A stretch of DNA of 64,000 bases from Pantoea sp. (GCF_028283705.1 NZ_JAPWKD010000018.1:62001-126000); one strand, 5' to 3'; shown: positions 37,622-47,442, counted from the first letter of the stretch. Numbers and translations: made by a program. Notes: generated from the letters alone by a model not told the origin.

Positions 37622-39298
37622 ATGGGTATCTTAAAAAATTTTACTATTCGTGCCGTCATGCTAACCATTCTTGGGCTGTTCTGCCTGCTGTGGTGCGTCG
37701 TCGGCCTATTTAGCGTGCACTCGCTAAACGCTCTGGGTGACGGCAACGAGGTTGATCGTCAGTTGGTCAATCAGATGACGGTGCTGAGCAAAGGCAACGA
37801 TCAATATTTTCGTGTGGTCACACGCATGTCGCGCGTGATGGAAATCCGTGCCTCAGGTGCCACACCTCCGGCCGATGCATTCGGGCCGGTACAGCAGGCA
37901 CTGGACAGCATGAAGCAGCAGCTGGAACAGTTTAAATCGATGGCTCCCGGGCCGATGGATGCGGACACTGCCAATAGCGTGATCGCCAACTGGCAAAAAC
38001 TGCTGGATGAAGGGATTGCGCCGCAGGTCGCGCTGGCGCAGCAGGGCACACTGGAGGCTTACCGTGCGCAGGCCAATAATGTCACACCGGCGTTGAGCCG
38101 TGCGTTTGGTGCCAGCGCAGAGAGTTTTAATCAGGCGGCGGCTATCAAGCTGGATGAAACGCGTGTCAACGTCGATAAACTGACTAACGTGACGAAGGTC
38201 ATTATTCTGGCGGCGGTAGTGGTGGGGCTGTTGATCCTGCTGTTTACCGATCGCTACCTCGTCACCATGCTGGTTAAGCCGCTGGATAAGATTCGCGATC
38301 ACTTCGCCATTATCGCTCAGGGCGATCTCAGCCAGCCGGTGCAGGAGTTTGGCCGCAACTGTGTGGGCAAACTGGTGCCGTTACTGCGCGCGATGCAGGA
38401 CAGCCTGCGTGAAGCGGTGAGCGCCATTCGCAGCGGTACGGAAAACATTTACCGTGGTGCGGCGGAAATTTCCGCAGGCAACAACGATCTCTCTTCCCGC
38501 ACCGAAGAGCAGGCTGCCGCGCTGGAGCAAACCGCTGCCAGCATGGAGCAGTTGACCGCCACGGTGAAATTTAACGCCGACAACGCGCGTCAGGCCAGTT
38601 CACTGGCGGAAACCGCCACCGGGACCGCACAGCAGGGGGGCCGTCTGGTGGGTGAAGTGGTGACCACTATGGAAGGGATTTCCGGCAGTTCGAAGAAAAT
38701 CGCTGAAATCACCAACGTCATCAATAGCATTGCCTTCCAGACCAATATTCTGGCACTCAATGCAGCGGTGGAAGCTGCGCGTGCCGGTGAACAGGGACGT
38801 GGTTTTGCCGTAGTTGCCAGCGAAGTGCGTAACCTCGCCCAGCGCAGCGCCAATGCGGCGAAAGAGATTGCTACCCTGATTGAAGATTCGGTACAGCGCG
38901 TCGGTAAAGGCTCAGAGCTGGTGAACAATGCCGGTCATACCATGAATGACATCCTGAAATCGGTTCAGGATGTGAATGAGATCATGAAGCACATCGCCGC
39001 TGCCTCGGAAGAACAAAGCAAAGGGATTTCGCAGGTGGGCACGGCAGTGACGGAGATGGACAGCGTGACACAGCAGAACGCGTCACTGGTTGAAGAGGTT
39101 TCTGCGGCGGCCAGCGCGCTGGAACGTCAGACCGAAGAGTTGCAGGCGTCAGTGGCGAAATTCCGCCTTGCGCCAAGCACCCCGGTTACGGTCACGGCCA
39201 AACCACCGGCTGGGCCTGTGTTACGCCGTCCGGCGCTCAACGCGCCGCCGGTAGCTCAATCCAAATCCGCCAGCACCGACGAATGGGTTTCATTCTGA
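37622..39298 (+). CDS. Methyl-accepting chemotaxis protein
   Basis: A 558-residue chemoreceptor of Tar/Tsr type. A first helix (residues 12-32) is followed by a periplasmic four-helix ligand domain to about 190, a second helix ([16 protein letters not shown]), and a HAMP domain. The cytoplasmic hairpin tip is [20 protein letters not shown]. The methylation segments include [20 protein letters not shown]. The C-terminus ends in DEWVSF, close to the NWETF tether for CheR/CheB. The ligand is unknown; the conserved arginine pair of Tar is not obvious. A good sigma-28 promoter lies upstream. Its 3' end overlaps the next gene on the opposite strand by 43 bp. Confidence 0.94.
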   Translation: MGILKNFTIRAVMLTILGLFCLLWCVVGLFSVHSLNALGDGNEVDRQLVNQMTVLSKGNDQYFRVVTRMSRVMEIRASGATPPADAFGPVQQALDSMKQQLEQFKSMAPGPMDADTANSVIANWQKLLDEGIAPQVALAQQGTLEAYRAQANNVTPALSRAFGASAESFNQAAAIKLDETRVNVDKLTNVTKVIILAAVVVGLLILLFTDRYLVTMLVKPLDKIRDHFAIIAQGDLSQPVQEFGRNCVGKLVPLLRAMQDSLREAVSAIRSGTENIYRGAAEISAGNNDLSSRTEEQAAALEQTAASMEQLTATVKFNADNARQASSLAETATGTAQQGGRLVGEVVTTMEGISGSSKKIAEITNVINSIAFQTNILALNAAVEAARAGEQGRGFAVVASEVRNLAQRSANAAKEIATLIEDSVQRVGKGSELVNNAGHTMNDILKSVQDVNEIMKHIAAASEEQSKGISQVGTAVTEMDSVTQQNASLVEEVSAAASALERQTEELQASVAKFRLAPSTPVTVTAKPPAGPVLRRPALNAPPVAQSKSASTDEWVSF

Positions 39299-40137
39299 GG
39301 CTGACACAACCACGCCACCAGTTCCTGCAGGAAGGGTGGCGCATCACGTTCCGCTCGCTGTAATAAGCTATAACTCGCCCCGGTAGAGACGCAGTGGTCA
39401 AACGGGGCGATCAACCGACCATTTACCAGATCATTCTGCACCAGCGACACATCCGCCACCGTCACACCAAACCCCTGAATCGCCGCACTGATCGCCAGAT
39501 CCATGGTGGCAAAATGCTGGTTGCGCGCCATCGGAACACTGGCCTGCTGTGCATGCAGCCACAATTGCCAGTCGCGGGTGTCATTGGTGGGATGTAAAAA
39601 GGTGAAGCGGGACAGGGCAGCCACGCTAGCGGGCGGCGTGACGCTGCTGGCCAGCACCGGGGTAAGACGCTCATCGAATAAATGGATGGCCTCGGCGGGG
39701 GCAATGCCGTAGACAATCGCCGCATCGAAGTTATCCAGTTGCGAGGCATGATCGAGGGTGGTGGTGAGCGCTACATGGATGTCCGGTCGCTGTTGCTCCA
39801 GCGCCACCAGACGCGGCACCAGCCAGCGCATGGCACAGGTGGGAGCTTTCAGGCGTATCGAGACATTGCTGCGGCTGGCTTTTTCTGTGGCATTGACCAG
39901 CATGGCGAATCCCTGTTGCAGCTCAGGCAGCAGCGCCGCCCCCTGCGAGGTCAGATGCAGCCCACGTGCGTGTCGTTCGAATAATGCGAATCCCAGCCAG
40001 CTCTCCAGTGCGGCAATTTTGCGGCTGACCGCGCCCTGCGTAATGCAAAGCTCACTGGCGGCACGCGTCAAATTAAGGTGACGCGCCGTGACCAGAAAGG
40101 CGTGAATGGCGTTGAGCGGCAGAGCAGAGCGGGACAT
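39256..40137 (-). CDS. LysR-type regulator (GcvA-like)
   Basis: A 293-residue LysR protein of the GcvA/AmpR subgroup. The N-terminus [20 protein letters not shown] leads into the helix-turn-helix ([19 protein letters not shown]), and a two-lobed effector domain starts near residue 90. It is divergent from the aminotransferase and binding-protein genes and probably controls them. Its last 43 bp overlap the 3' end of the chemoreceptor gene. The effector is unknown; an amino acid is plausible given the neighbours. Confidence 0.82.
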   Translation of the reverse strand: MSRSALPLNAIHAFLVTARHLNLTRAASELCITQGAVSRKIAALESWLGFALFERHARGLHLTSQGAALLPELQQGFAMLVNATEKASRSNVSIRLKAPTCAMRWLVPRLVALEQQRPDIHVALTTTLDHASQLDNFDAAIVYGIAPAEAIHLFDERLTPVLASSVTPPASVAALSRFTFLHPTNDTRDWQLWLHAQQASVPMARNQHFATMDLAISAAIQGFGVTVADVSLVQNDLVNGRLIAPFDHCVSTGASYSLLQRAERDAPPFLQELVAWLCQPQNETHSSVLADLD

Positions 40138-40161
40138 AACAGCCTCAAGCTATGATTTTAA

Positions 40162-40178
40162 GTCATGGCTATTATGAC
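40162..40178. promoter_or_regulatory. LysR-type operator candidate
   Basis: GTCAT-GGCTATT-ATGAC, with perfect 5-bp arms, lies 24 bp upstream of the LysR start. It overlaps a second ATGA-N7-TCAT element at 40152-40166, giving alternating half-sites as in LysR activation regions. Confidence 0.5.
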
Positions 40179-40267
40179 AACAATTCGCTTGTGGACTCAA
40201 GCAGCAGGCCGTTGAATAGAAATCTGATTTTATTACGTGGTTATGCAACCTATCTGGCGGAGTTACG

Positions 40268-41434
40268 ATGTCTCTTCAATCAAGTGTTCAGACCTCTTCA
40301 AAATTACCCGATGTTGGCACCACTATTTTCAGTGTGATTGGTCAGCTTTCGGCGCAGCATAAAGCCATCAACCTGTCACAGGGCGCACCGAATTTCCCTT
40401 GCGATCCACAGTTGGTCGAGCTGGTCAGCAAAGCGATGCGCGAGGGTCATAACCAGTACGCGCCGCTGACGGGCCTGCCTGCACTGAAAGAAGCGCTGGC
40501 GCAGAAAGTGCATACTTTGTATGGCCAGCAGTACGATGTCGGCAGTGAAGTGCTGATCACCGGCAGCGCCAGCCAGGGTATTTATATGGCGATTTCCGCG
40601 CTGGTGCATCCAGGTGATGAAGTGATTTTCTTCGAACCGGCCTTCGACAGCTATGCGCCGGTGGTCCGTTTGCAGGGTGGTAAGCCGATTGGCCTGAAAT
40701 TGCAGGTGCCGGATTTTGCCATCAACTGGGACGAACTGCGAGCCACCATTACGCCACGTACCCGCATGATCATCATCAACACGCCACACAACCCGAGTGC
40801 GCAGGTGTTAACCCCGGCGGATCTGGATCAGCTGGCAGCACTGACGCGTAATACCGATATCGTGGTGTTGTCCGACGAAGTGTACGAACACATCGTGTTT
40901 GATGGTCGTCCGCATTGCGGTATGGCGACGCATCCGGAGCTGGCGCAGCGCAGTGTGATTGTCTCTTCCTTTGGCAAAACCTTTCACGTCACCGGCTGGC
41001 GCGTCGGTTATGCGCTGGCACCGGCCGCGCTGATGACGGAAATCGTCAAGGTACATCAGTTTATGATGTATGCTGCCGATACCCCGATGCAGGTGGGTTT
41101 CGCCCATTACCTGCAACATCCGGAAAATTATCTGCAACTGTCGCCGTTCTACCAGCAGAAGCGCGATCGTCTGATGTCATTGATGGCGGATTCGCCGTTT
41201 AAACTGCTGCCGTGCGCCGGTTCCTTCTTTGTTTTAGCCAGTTACGGACATTTCAGTGACGAAAGTGATAGCGAAATGGTAAAACGTCTCATCGTCGAGA
41301 GCGGTGTGGCGACCATTCCGTTGTCGGCGTTTTATATGGATGGCACAGACAATAAATTAATCCGTCTGTCGTTTGCCAAAGACGACGCGACATTACAGGC
41401 CGGAGCAGAAGCACTCTGCCGGGTCAAAGGGTAA
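40268..41434 (+). CDS. ybdL: PLP aminotransferase (YbdL/methionine aminotransferase-like)
   Basis: A 388-residue fold-type I aminotransferase. It resembles E. coli YbdL (methionine/glutamine transaminase) along its length: INLSQGAPNFPCDP, NQYAPLTGLPALKEALAQK, NTPHNPSAQVLT. The PLP lysine lies in SSFGKTFHVTGWRVGY (near residue 240) and the aspartate of the cofactor ring in LSDEVYEHI. Substrates here are inferred, not shown. The binding-protein gene starts 15 bp downstream on the same strand, so the two form one operon. Confidence 0.82.
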   Translation: MSLQSSVQTSSKLPDVGTTIFSVIGQLSAQHKAINLSQGAPNFPCDPQLVELVSKAMREGHNQYAPLTGLPALKEALAQKVHTLYGQQYDVGSEVLITGSASQGIYMAISALVHPGDEVIFFEPAFDSYAPVVRLQGGKPIGLKLQVPDFAINWDELRATITPRTRMIIINTPHNPSAQVLTPADLDQLAALTRNTDIVVLSDEVYEHIVFDGRPHCGMATHPELAQRSVIVSSFGKTFHVTGWRVGYALAPAALMTEIVKVHQFMMYAADTPMQVGFAHYLQHPENYLQLSPFYQQKRDRLMSLMADSPFKLLPCAGSFFVLASYGHFSDESDSEMVKRLIVESGVATIPLSAFYMDGTDNKLIRLSFAKDDATLQAGAEALCRVKG

Positions 41435-41449
41435 CTTAGGGGTATAACA

Positions 41450-42229
41450 ATGAAAAAATTAAACGTACTTTTTGTGGCGCTGGGCATGATGACCTCTGTG
41501 CATGCATTCGCCCAGGAGACCTTACGCTACGGTCTGGAATCACAGTACCCACCGTTTGAAAGCCGCAACGCCCAGGGCGAGCTGGAAGGCTTCGATATTG
41601 AGCTGGGTAAAGCCATTTGCCAGAGCGGAAACTTCAAATGCAGCTGGGTCGAAAGCAGCTTTGATGCCCTGATCCCGGCGTTGCAGGCCAAGAAATTTGA
41701 TGCCATCAACTCAGCGATGAACATCACCGAAGCACGCGCGAAAAGCATCGACTTCACCAAACCGATTTACCGTATTCCGACCATGCTGGTGGCGAAAGAG
41801 GGCCAGGGTCTGCTGCCGACTGCAGAATCGCTGAAAGGGAAAAACATCGGCGTATTGCAGGGTTCCATCCAGGAAACCTATGCCAAAAAGCATTGGGAGC
41901 CGGAGGGCGTGACCGTAACGTCCTATCAGGATCAAAACCAGGTGTATAACGACATGGTCGCCGGGCGTCTGGATGGCACGCTGGTGATGTCAGCCGCGGG
42001 TCAGTCCGGCTTCCTTGATAAGCCGCAGGGCAAAGGTTTTGCTTTCGTTGGCAAGCCAGTGGAAGACGATACTATCCTCGGCTCAGGCATCGGTTTTGGC
42101 CTGCGTAAGGGTGACGCCAGGCTGAAGCAGGAGCTGGATGCGGCGATCACCAAAGTGCAGACTGATGGCACCGTGACCAAACTGGCGGCGAAATTCTTCC
42201 CGGGTATCGACGTTAGCGTGGCGAAATAA
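41450..42229 (+). CDS. Periplasmic amino-acid-binding protein (ArgT/HisJ type), orphan
   Basis: A 259-residue solute-binding protein with a signal peptide (LNVLFVALGMMTSVHAFA) and the amino-acid-binding fold. The motif LRYGLESQYPPFESRNAQGE is followed by GFDIELGKAIC and SMNITEARAKSIDFTKP. This is the lysine/arginine/histidine-type branch. No permease or ATPase gene is beside it, so it must use a permease encoded elsewhere. Its pairing with an aminotransferase suggests capture and use of an amino acid. A long hairpin follows the stop. Confidence 0.88.
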   Translation: MKKLNVLFVALGMMTSVHAFAQETLRYGLESQYPPFESRNAQGELEGFDIELGKAICQSGNFKCSWVESSFDALIPALQAKKFDAINSAMNITEARAKSIDFTKPIYRIPTMLVAKEGQGLLPTAESLKGKNIGVLQGSIQETYAKKHWEPEGVTVTSYQDQNQVYNDMVAGRLDGTLVMSAAGQSGFLDKPQGKGFAFVGKPVEDDTILGSGIGFGLRKGDARLKQELDAAITKVQTDGTVTKLAAKFFPGIDVSVAK

Positions 42230-42234
42230 CCTAT

Positions 42235-42266
42235 TACGGTGTGCATCAATAATGATGCACACCGTA
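42235..42266. terminator. Bidirectional hairpin, binding protein / pepT-like
   Basis: TACGGTGTGCATCA (42235-42248) and TGATGCACACCGTA (42253-42266) make a perfect 14-bp stem with an ATAA loop. No T tract follows on either strand, but the position between two convergent genes fits a terminator or 3' stabiliser. Confidence 0.65.
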
Positions 42267-42276
42267 TTGCGCGAGT

Positions 42277-43503
42277 TTATCTGGCTGCCAGATAACACAA
42301 GGCTTCCGCAACCTGATACGACTTCACAAACGACGGCACCGGCAGGAATTCAAAACGCGAATGAAAGTTGTGTGCACCGGTAAAGAAATTCGGTGTCAGC
42401 AAGCCTTTAGCCGATAGCGCTGCCCCATCAGTACCCCCTCGCATCGGAATCACCTTCGGTTCAATCCCCAGCTGCGCCAGTGCGGCAAATATCAAATCAA
42501 TCGCTCGCCGATCTTCACCGATAGCATTGCTGATATTGCTGTAGACATCATTGATGCTCAGCGCCACCAGTCCGGTGGGATACTGTGCGGCAATCTCATC
42601 GGCGATTTCCACCAGTTGCTGCTTCTTCGCATCGAAGCCATTGAGATCAAAATCACGAATCGATGCTTTCAGCACCGCACGGCTGGCATTGGCCTGCATA
42701 TCGTTAAACCAGATATAGCCTTCGCGTCCTTCGGTGTGCTCCGGCGTCGCCTGGCGATCGAACCGCTGGATAAAGTCATGCGCCATCAGCAGCGGATTCA
42801 CCAGCACGCCTTTGCCGGACATCGGGTGTGCCGGAACGCCAGTAAAAATAATCTCAGCAGCGGCGGCATTGAAGTTTTCGTAGACCACTTCGCCCAGCTC
42901 GCAGCAGTCGATGGTCCAGGCAAAATCGACGTCAAAACGTTGTTCCAGATCGAGCGCTTTGGCACCACGCAGGCCAATTTCCTCGTCGGGTACAAAGGCC
43001 ACCACGATATCGCCATGATCACCCTGTAAATTCTCCATCAGCGTCATCACCACCGCCACCGCCGCTTTGTTGTCTGCACCGAGTACACTGGTACCGTCGC
43101 TAAAGATAATTTGCTGGCCGAGGTAGGGTACGATTTCAGGATGCTCAGCCACGCGCAGCCAGATATCCTGCACGGCATTCAGGCACAGGTCGTCGCCGGT
43201 AAAGGTTAAGGTTTGTGGGTGGATATCCGCCGACAACCCGACATCAACAGTATCGATATGGGTGATAAACCCGATGCGTGGGGCTTCAGGGCGATTACCG
43301 CGCTTCAATGCTGTTACCGTGGCATGTTGGTCGATGACGATCTCTTCCAGCCCCAGCTCGCGCAGCTCTGCTGCCAGCAGCTCAGCCATGGCATGTTGTG
43401 AGGGGGTACTCGGAAGCGTAGTGGATTTGGCATCGCTCTGGCTGGAAATGGCCAGATAACGGTAAAACCGCTGAGTCAGCTGGCGGGCGAGTTGATCTGT
43501 CAT
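42277..43503 (-). CDS. pepT: Peptidase T-like aminotripeptidase (M20B)
   Basis: A 408-residue cytoplasmic dinuclear zinc peptidase. Metal and catalytic motifs are FITHIDTVD (His and Asp), GADNKAAVAV (bridging Asp), PDEEIG (catalytic Glu), and the terminal GAHNFHSRFEF. Length equals E. coli PepT, but the sequence is noticeably divergent, so this may be a paralogue and not the true orthologue. I found no FNR site upstream. It is placed among peptide and amino-acid genes. Confidence 0.78.
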   Translation of the reverse strand: MTDQLARQLTQRFYRYLAISSQSDAKSTTLPSTPSQHAMAELLAAELRELGLEEIVIDQHATVTALKRGNRPEAPRIGFITHIDTVDVGLSADIHPQTLTFTGDDLCLNAVQDIWLRVAEHPEIVPYLGQQIIFSDGTSVLGADNKAAVAVVMTLMENLQGDHGDIVVAFVPDEEIGLRGAKALDLEQRFDVDFAWTIDCCELGEVVYENFNAAAAEIIFTGVPAHPMSGKGVLVNPLLMAHDFIQRFDRQATPEHTEGREGYIWFNDMQANASRAVLKASIRDFDLNGFDAKKQQLVEIADEIAAQYPTGLVALSINDVYSNISNAIGEDRRAIDLIFAALAQLGIEPKVIPMRGGTDGAALSAKGLLTPNFFTGAHNFHSRFEFLPVPSFVKSYQVAEALCYLAAR

Positions 43504-43624
43504 CGGGAGTCCTTATCAATTTAACGGGGCGTTCGTTCGCAGAACGACTAAATCAAATTATTAATTAATGCCTTGTATAACGATGCAGACTCATCGAAGT
43601 CAACTAATCGCGAGAAATCGGATT

Positions 43625-44536
43625 TTAACCGCTCGATTGTTCCAGTGTGTTCAGCTGCTGGTGCAGAAAATCGAGGAACAAATTCAGGGCGGCACTACGC
43701 GGCCGTCCTGATAATGTCTGCAATTGCAGCGTTCGCTGGTTCAATTGATCAATGCGCACCGAGCGCAATAGCAACCCGTGAGTTTGCGCCTCATACAACA
43801 CGGTAAACGGGCTACAAATGGTGACCGCCAGCGGTGTTCGCAGCAGAAAATGGAACAGGGTGGAGAAGTTATCGCAGGTCAGCACCGGTTCGATAACATA
43901 GCCACTCATATGGCAGGAAAGATCAAACAACTGGCGCACTGTGGTGTTTTGCTCCGGTAACGCCAGCGGATATTGGCCCAGGTCAGCCAGCGTCACCTCA
44001 TCAGCCTGCGCCAGTGGATGGTTATGATGCATCACCAGCTGCACTGGCGCGGGCCAGGAGCCGATGACTTCAACGCCTCGCTCGGCATACAGGCTGAACT
44101 GCAACGCCAGATCACACTCGCCGTTACGAATTAACTCAGCCACGCCCTGGGTGCTGGCCACTTTCAGGCTGAACAGCACGCCTGGGTTACTGGCGCGGAA
44201 CTCGGCAAACAGACGCGGCAGCAGGGTAAACGCCATGCCATCGGTGCAGGCCACTCGAATCTGCGTGCGGCGCACGGCGGTGAGTCCCTTAATTTCCGCC
44301 AGGGCATATTCCATATCCAGCATATTTTTCCGCACATGATGGGCAAAGATTTCTCCGGCTTCGTTCAGCACCATGCCACGGGCGTGGCGGTCAAACAGCG
44401 GCACACCGACTTCAGTTTCCAGCCGCTGAATCTGGCGGCTGATCGCCGAAATGGCGACAAACAACTGCTCGCTGGCCGCGCTGAGCGATCCGGCATTGGC
44501 AACCGCCATAAAATAACGAATTTCACTGCTGAGCAC
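43625..44536 (-). CDS. LysR-type regulator of the M20/MHS operon
   Basis: A 303-residue LysR regulator starting at GTG (complement of 44534-44536), where AGGAGG lies 7 bp upstream. The longer open frame to 44749 adds 71 residues unlike any LysR N-terminus. The helix-turn-helix is FMAVANAGSLSAASEQLFVA followed by ISAISRQIQRLETEVGVPLF. It is divergent from a peptidase and transporter pair, and a 17-bp palindrome stands between them. The effector is unknown; a dipeptide or amidohydrolase substrate is plausible. Confidence 0.82.
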   Translation of the reverse strand: MLSSEIRYFMAVANAGSLSAASEQLFVAISAISRQIQRLETEVGVPLFDRHARGMVLNEAGEIFAHHVRKNMLDMEYALAEIKGLTAVRRTQIRVACTDGMAFTLLPRLFAEFRASNPGVLFSLKVASTQGVAELIRNGECDLALQFSLYAERGVEVIGSWPAPVQLVMHHNHPLAQADEVTLADLGQYPLALPEQNTTVRQLFDLSCHMSGYVIEPVLTCDNFSTLFHFLLRTPLAVTICSPFTVLYEAQTHGLLLRSVRIDQLNQRTLQLQTLSGRPRSAALNLFLDFLHQQLNTLEQSSG

Positions 44537-44582
44537 TGACCTGCCTCCTGATGGTGCATGCCTCGTAATCGGGCAGCTAACC

Positions 44583-44599
44583 TTTGCTTTAAAAGCAAA
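44583..44599. promoter_or_regulatory. Palindromic operator between LysR and M20 genes
   Basis: TTTGCTTT-A-AAAGCAAA is perfectly symmetric and lies 47 bp before the regulator start. It is the only strong palindrome in this divergent region. Confidence 0.5.
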
Positions 44600-44686
44600 T
44601 CTTACTCGATAAATTGATAATTGTGGCAAATCAGCCTTTCCGCAAAGATAAGGATGATGATAAAACCAACAAAAGACAGGGCAAAC

Positions 44687-46108
44687 ATGACGGTACAACA
44701 GGTCGTTAATCAGGCCAGCGACTATTTCGACAGCGGGGAATTCCAGCAATTACTGGCGCGCCGCGTGGCGCTGGTGACTGAAAGCCAGCGTGCGGATCGC
44801 GATGACGAACTGCATCACTACCTGCATCAGGAAATCGGGCCGCAACTGGCGGCACTCGGGTTTACGCTGCACTTTATCGACAACCCGGTCACCGCCCAGC
44901 GTCCATTCCTGGTTGCGGTGCGTATGGAGAATCCGGCCCTGCCAACGCTGCTGAGTTACGGTCACGGCGATGTGGTATTTGGCGATGATGAAAACTGGCG
45001 TGACGGATTATCACCGTGGCAGCTGACCGAAGAGGGCGATCGCTGGTACGGTCGCGGCAGCGCTGATAATAAAGGTCAGCACTGCGTCAATCTGGCGGCG
45101 CTGGAACAGGTCTTCAAGGTGCGCGGCGGACGGCTTGGCTTTAACTGTAAAATGCTGTTTGAAATGGGCGAAGAGATCAGCTCGCCGGGGCTGGCGCAGC
45201 TGTGCCAGGAACACGGTGAATTGCTGCAAGCGGACCTGTTTATCGCCTCTGACGGCCCGCGCCTCAATGCGGTACGCCCGACGCTGTTCCTTGGTTCGCG
45301 CGGCTGCGTCAACTTTCGTCTTACCATTAACGCACGCGACAATGCCTACCACTCCGGCAACTGGGGCGGTCTGCTGACCAACCCCGGTACTCAGCTGGCG
45401 AATGCGATTGCCTCGCTGGTGAACGCCAATGGCGTATTGCAGGTGGCGGCGCTGAAACCGACCTCACTGACGGATGAAGTGCGTGCCATTCTGAGTGATA
45501 TCGAAGTAGGGGGCATGCCAGGCGACCCGCAGATTGAGGTTAACTGGGGTGAGCCAGGACTGACGCCAACCGAACGCCTGTATGGCTGGAACACGCTGGA
45601 AGTGCTGGCGTTTCTCACCGGCAATCCGGCACGGCCGATGAACGCCATTCCTGGTGAGGCCAGCGCAGTTTGTCAGCTGCGTTTTGTCGTCGGGACTGAC
45701 TGGCAAAACCTGGTACAGCACATCGAGGCGCATCTGCAACAACATGGCTTTGATCAAGTAAAAGTGGAGTTTATGCGCGGATCGCCAGCCACGCGCCTTG
45801 ATCCCACCGATCCGCTGGTGCACTGGGTGCTGGCAAGCATGGCGGAGATCAGCGGGAAAAAACCGGCGCTGTTGCCGAATCTCGGTGGCTCACTGCCGAA
45901 CGAAGTGTTCTCCGATATCCTCGGCCTGCCGACGTTGTGGGTGCCGCACTCGTATCCGGCCTGCGGTCAGCATGGCGTCAACGAGCATATGCTGAAATCC
46001 ATTGCGCGTGAGGGTCTGCAAATCATGACGCGCCTGCTGTGGGATTTGGGTGAGCAGGGCGAGGAACTGATAGCCCGTCACCGTGCCCATGCCGGAGGTG
46101 CCAAATGA
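44687..46108 (+). CDS. M20-family metallopeptidase (dipeptidase-like)
   Basis: A 473-residue zinc hydrolase of the M20/M25/M40 superfamily. Metal-binding motifs are LSYGHGDVV (His, Asp), GRGSADNKGQH (bridging Asp), MGEEISSPG (catalytic Glu and next ligand) and ASDGPR. A dimerisation domain occupies about residues 200-340. Substrates may be dipeptides or N-acylated amino acids. I start at MTVQQ (44687), after a weak AGGG; upstream ATGs at 44654/44657 are possible. Its stop overlaps the transporter start by 4 bp, so import and hydrolysis are coupled. Confidence 0.85.
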   Translation: MTVQQVVNQASDYFDSGEFQQLLARRVALVTESQRADRDDELHHYLHQEIGPQLAALGFTLHFIDNPVTAQRPFLVAVRMENPALPTLLSYGHGDVVFGDDENWRDGLSPWQLTEEGDRWYGRGSADNKGQHCVNLAALEQVFKVRGGRLGFNCKMLFEMGEEISSPGLAQLCQEHGELLQADLFIASDGPRLNAVRPTLFLGSRGCVNFRLTINARDNAYHSGNWGGLLTNPGTQLANAIASLVNANGVLQVAALKPTSLTDEVRAILSDIEVGGMPGDPQIEVNWGEPGLTPTERLYGWNTLEVLAFLTGNPARPMNAIPGEASAVCQLRFVVGTDWQNLVQHIEAHLQQHGFDQVKVEFMRGSPATRLDPTDPLVHWVLASMAEISGKKPALLPNLGGSLPNEVFSDILGLPTLWVPHSYPACGQHGVNEHMLKSIAREGLQIMTRLLWDLGEQGEELIARHRAHAGGAK

Positions 46109-47379
46109 GCAGCCTTAGCCAAAGCGCACCGGCCAGCGTGGTCAAACCCAGCCTGCATAAAACGCTGTTTGCCACCTGTATCGGCAATGCACTGGAGTGG
46201 TTCGACATTGCGGTATATGGCTTCTTCGCCAGTTATATCGCCCATGCTTTCTTCCCGACCAGCGATCCCTCGGTATCGCTGCTGCTGACCTTTGGCAGCT
46301 TCGGCGTTTCTTTCCTGATTCGTCCGCTGGGGGCGATTGTGCTGGGCAACTACGCCGATCGTCATGGCCGTAAAAAGGCGCTGCTGCTGTCGATCAACCT
46401 GATGATGCTGGGCGGAGCGATTATTACCTTTATGCCGGGTTACGCCTCGATTGGCCTGATTGCCCCGGTACTGATTCTGCTGGCGCGCCTGATTCAGGGA
46501 TTCTCCGCCGGTGGCGAGTTCGGTAGCTCGACGGCGTTCCTGGTTGAGCATTTTCCAGAGCGCAAAGCCTTTATCGCCAGCTGGCAGTTCGCCACCCAGG
46601 GGGCGAGCACCCTGATGGCGTCGGCGTTTGGTCTGGGTCTGACGCAGATCCTCACCGAGAGCCAGATTCAGGAGTGGGGCTGGCGTATTCCGTTCGCGTT
46701 TGGTTTGCTGATCGGTCCGCTGGGTATTTATATCCGTCGCCATGTGCATGAACCGGCCAGCTTCGCTGCACAACAGCCGGAAGCGGCACCGCTGAAGCGC
46801 CTGTTTGGCCGCCAGAAAGAGCTGATGCTGCTGGCAATCGGGTTGATGGTGATCTCCACTGCGGTCAACTACATGCTCAACTATGTGCCGACCTATGCCA
46901 CCAAAACGCTGCATCTGCCGGGGGCGGCGGCCTTCACTGCCACGCTGCTGGCCGGGGTGATTCTGACCGTGGTTACGCCGCTGATGGGGCTGTGGGCTGA
47001 GAAAGTCGGGCGTGTGCCGTTGATGTGGGGATCGCTTATTCTGCTGCTGGTGACCATCTATCCGGCGTTTAAGATGGTGGTGAACCACACCACCCCGACG
47101 ACGCTGATTCTGCTGGTGGGTTGGATGGCGCTGCTGAAGTCGGTGTATTTCTCGACGGTACCTTCGGTGATGGCTGACCTGTTTCCGGTGGGTACCCGCG
47201 CCAGTGGCATGGCTATCAGCTATAACATCGCGGTGACGGTGTTTGGTGGTTTTGCGCCGCTGATTTGTACTCTGCTGATTAGCGCGACCGGCACCAGCCT
47301 GGCACCGAGCTATTATCTGATGGCAGTGGCATTGCTGAGTGGTATCGCGCTGGTGCGCAGTAAACAGCGCCTGAGTTAA
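46105..47379 (+). CDS. MHS-family MFS transporter
   Basis: A 424-residue MFS transporter of the metabolite:H+ symporter family (like KgtP, CitA, ProP and ShiA). The N-terminal GNALEWFDIAVYGFFASYIA is diagnostic. The 2-3 loop is YADRHGRKKAL, and the loop after helix 4 is LIQGFSAGGEFGSSTAFLVE. It is translationally coupled to the M20 peptidase. The cargo is presumably that peptidase's substrate or a related carboxylate. Confidence 0.87.
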   Translation: MSSLSQSAPASVVKPSLHKTLFATCIGNALEWFDIAVYGFFASYIAHAFFPTSDPSVSLLLTFGSFGVSFLIRPLGAIVLGNYADRHGRKKALLLSINLMMLGGAIITFMPGYASIGLIAPVLILLARLIQGFSAGGEFGSSTAFLVEHFPERKAFIASWQFATQGASTLMASAFGLGLTQILTESQIQEWGWRIPFAFGLLIGPLGIYIRRHVHEPASFAAQQPEAAPLKRLFGRQKELMLLAIGLMVISTAVNYMLNYVPTYATKTLHLPGAAAFTATLLAGVILTVVTPLMGLWAEKVGRVPLMWGSLILLLVTIYPAFKMVVNHTTPTTLILLVGWMALLKSVYFSTVPSVMADLFPVGTRASGMAISYNIAVTVFGGFAPLICTLLISATGTSLAPSYYLMAVALLSGIALVRSKQRLS

Positions 47380-47397
47380 CCCACTGCGATAACCGTA

Positions 47398-47425
47398 ACC
47401 GGGTCGGCATTGATGCCGACCCGGT
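47398..47425. terminator. Hairpin after the MHS transporter
   Basis: A 13-bp perfect stem, ACCGGGTCGGCAT (47398-47410) with ATGCCGACCCGGT (47413-47425). No T tract. Downstream lies a repeat copy and then the aldA stop, so this is the end of two convergent transcripts. Confidence 0.6.
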
Positions 47426-47442
47426 CAAGAAACGTACTGTTC

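Noticed and set aside
44537..44749. 71-residue N-terminal extension of the LysR protein at 43625
   Set aside because: The extension does not look like a LysR N-terminus, while GTG 44536 has AGGAGG at proper spacing.
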